Assembly: GCA_031254385.1 (NCBI GenBank)
Contig: JAIRUO010000117.1
Location: 1-13,304, forward strand
Origin: Treponema sp.
GTDB taxonomy: Bacteria; Spirochaetota; Spirochaetia; Treponematales; Breznakiellaceae
DNA: 13,304 nucleotides
Direction of reading: 5' to 3'
The notes beneath the pieces were generated by a model. The model did no database searches, was not told the DNA's origin, and saw only the letters and a program-made list of their open reading frames with translations. The translations under genes and the position numbers were made by a program. Shown one piece after another: positions 12,324 to 13,304 of this stretch. The number at the start of each line of letters is the position of its first letter. The stretch's first letter is position 1.

Positions 12324-13304
12324 CTATTTATAAAATTTTCTACTCAATAAGTACCAGACGCATATCCACAGGCCGCGTATAACCGCAGTAACAGATATGG
12401 CAATCCATATCCCGTAGAGGCCAAGGCTTGTTCTTGAAAGGATAAACGCCAGCAGGGGCCGTATACTGTTGCTGATAATGCTCACCAGGGAGGGCTGAAT
12501 GGTCCTGCCCGTACCTTTGAACGCGCCAGAGGCAACAGCTTCCAGGTTCATACTAAGCTGGCAGAAGGCAAAAATAAAAAGATAGTCCCTTCCCATGACC
12601 ATAAGATGCGGAACGGGAAGGAAAAGTGAATAAATTGCCGGCCCAAGCGTAAGGAACATCAAGGTAATAAGAGAGCCCCATATTGTCATTACCACGGCGG
12701 CTATTTTTGTGCCTTTATGTATGCGATCCCATTTTTGCGCCCCGTAATTCTGCCCTATATACGCAATTAAAGCCGAGCCAAAGCCGCCTCCTATGAGCCA
12801 CGAAAGAGACTCAATCTGTGAGCCGATTTTTGCAACCGCTATCGCGTCCGCCCCAAACGAAGCCTCAAGCCTGGAGCATATCATTGAAAGAAAACAGAAC
12901 ATAATGCTTTCCAGCCCTATAGGCAGGGCCCATTTAAGCAGCATAACAATCTTTTGTATATCCGGCCTGAATTTGAACGTATATTGTGTGAAAGGCCGGT
13001 GTTTGGAAACAAAAAGGGCAATAAGTAACGCGGAACACGCAGTAAACTGGGCAATGATCGTTGCGATGGCCGCCCCCTTCACTCCCATTCCTAGCACAAG
13101 TATAAAAATAGGGTCTAGCGCGACATTCACCCCTAGCCCTATGCTGTTAAAAATAAAAGGCGTCCTGGAATTTCCCGATGCGTTAAATGTCCCTGTGGCT
13201 ACGGATGTAACAAAAACTAAAGGCATGAGTATGCCAGTATAGAAGAGGTAGTCGCTGCCCATTGCTGATACGTGCTCTTCCCTAAAATTAAAGAAGCCAA
13301 TAAG
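12324..13304 (-). CDS. MATE family multidrug/cation efflux transporter, N-terminus beyond the window
   Basis: This is the C-terminal two-thirds of a MATE (multi-antimicrobial extrusion) transporter, an inner-membrane antiporter that exports organic cations using a Na+ or H+ gradient. The frame stays open through 13304, past the ATG at 13262, so that ATG is internal. About 327 residues are visible against roughly 450 for a full protein, so the first two or three helices are missing. Family hallmarks are the TGTFNASGNSRTPFIFNSIG segment, VNVALDPIFILVLGMGVKGAAIATIIAQ, and the second-half counterpart AVASGAFKGTGRTIQPSLVSIISN. At least eight hydrophobic helices are visible. The gene converges on the H1-tail gene, with a terminator-like hairpin in between. 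The drug specificity cannot be told from sequence. Confidence 0.93.
   Translation of the reverse strand, partial: LIGFFNFREEHVSAMGSDYLFYTGILMPLVFVTSVATGTFNASGNSRTPFIFNSIGLGVNVALDPIFILVLGMGVKGAAIATIIAQFTACSALLIALFVSKHRPFTQYTFKFRPDIQKIVMLLKWALPIGLESIMFCFLSMICSRLEASFGADAIAVAKIGSQIESLSWLIGGGFGSALIAYIGQNYGAQKWDRIHKGTKIAAVVMTIWGSLITLMFLTLGPAIYSLFLPVPHLMVMGRDYLFIFAFCQLSMNLEAVASGAFKGTGRTIQPSLVSIISNSIRPLLAFILSRTSLGLYGIWIAISVTAVIRGLWICVWYLLSRKFYK

Noticed and set aside
12028..12350. Long Ala/Phe/Val-rich minus frame and Lys/Gln/Pro-rich plus frame over the H1-like tail
   Set aside because: They are by-products of the repetitive GCN/AAR codons of the tail; neither has a plausible ribosome binding site or sensible composition.
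1..13304. CRISPR array, insertion sequence, prophage or toxin-antitoxin system
   Set aside because: No regularly spaced repeats, transposase, integrase, phage or toxin-antitoxin motifs were seen; the window is mostly housekeeping genes.

Overview
The window reads as an ordinary bacterial chromosome segment, densely packed and mostly plus-strand. It most likely comes from a Treponema-like spirochaete, perhaps a gut species of moderate GC. That assignment is inference from gene content, gene style and the overall look of the proteins; no rRNA or other decisive marker is present. I see no tRNA, rRNA, CRISPR array, phage or insertion sequence, and no gene-free stretch longer than about 115 bases.

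Layout. 1-777 is the 3' part of purH (AICAR transformylase domain). 824-2564 is a two-gene unit: a small ECF-type sigma factor followed by a 408-residue soluble protein with regularly spaced Asn-Cys-Gly motifs and internal repeats. 2655-4075 is a PPC/DUF296-domain gene that overlaps trpS by four bases. 4102-5598, on the minus strand, encodes a protein with an ATPase-like (GHKL) N-terminal half and an HDOD C-terminal half. It is divergent from a Nif3/DUF34 metal-binding gene (5713-6486). Next come lspA (6515-7048), a small two-helix membrane protein (7112-7387), a THUMP/N6-type RNA methyltransferase (7394-8599) and a TetR regulator (8601-9197), closely packed. A PAP2 phosphatase (9258-10289) overlaps mnmE (10286-11728). 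A strong promoter then drives a gene encoding a four-cysteine zinc-finger-like head with a histone-H1-like Lys/Ala tail (11843-12271). A convergent MATE transporter gene enters from the right edge (12324-13304, minus).

How the genes fit together. Most are housekeeping: purine synthesis, tRNA charging, tRNA and rRNA modification, lipoprotein maturation, membrane lipid phosphatase and efflux. The less explained parts are the sigma factor with its cysteine-repeat partner, the ATPase-like/HDOD fusion, the zinc-finger/H1-tail protein, and several compact RNA-level signals. Two promoters (for nif3 and lspA) place the predicted transcription start at or one base before the ATG, with no Shine-Dalgarno, which suggests leaderless mRNAs. 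Two intergenic regions (2575-2676 and 7034-7101) hold overlapping, mutually exclusive inverted repeats next to ribosome binding sites.

Several starts were moved from the longest open frame to an internal codon because of ribosome binding sites, promoters or family alignment: 2655, 5713, 7112, 8601, and possibly 836.
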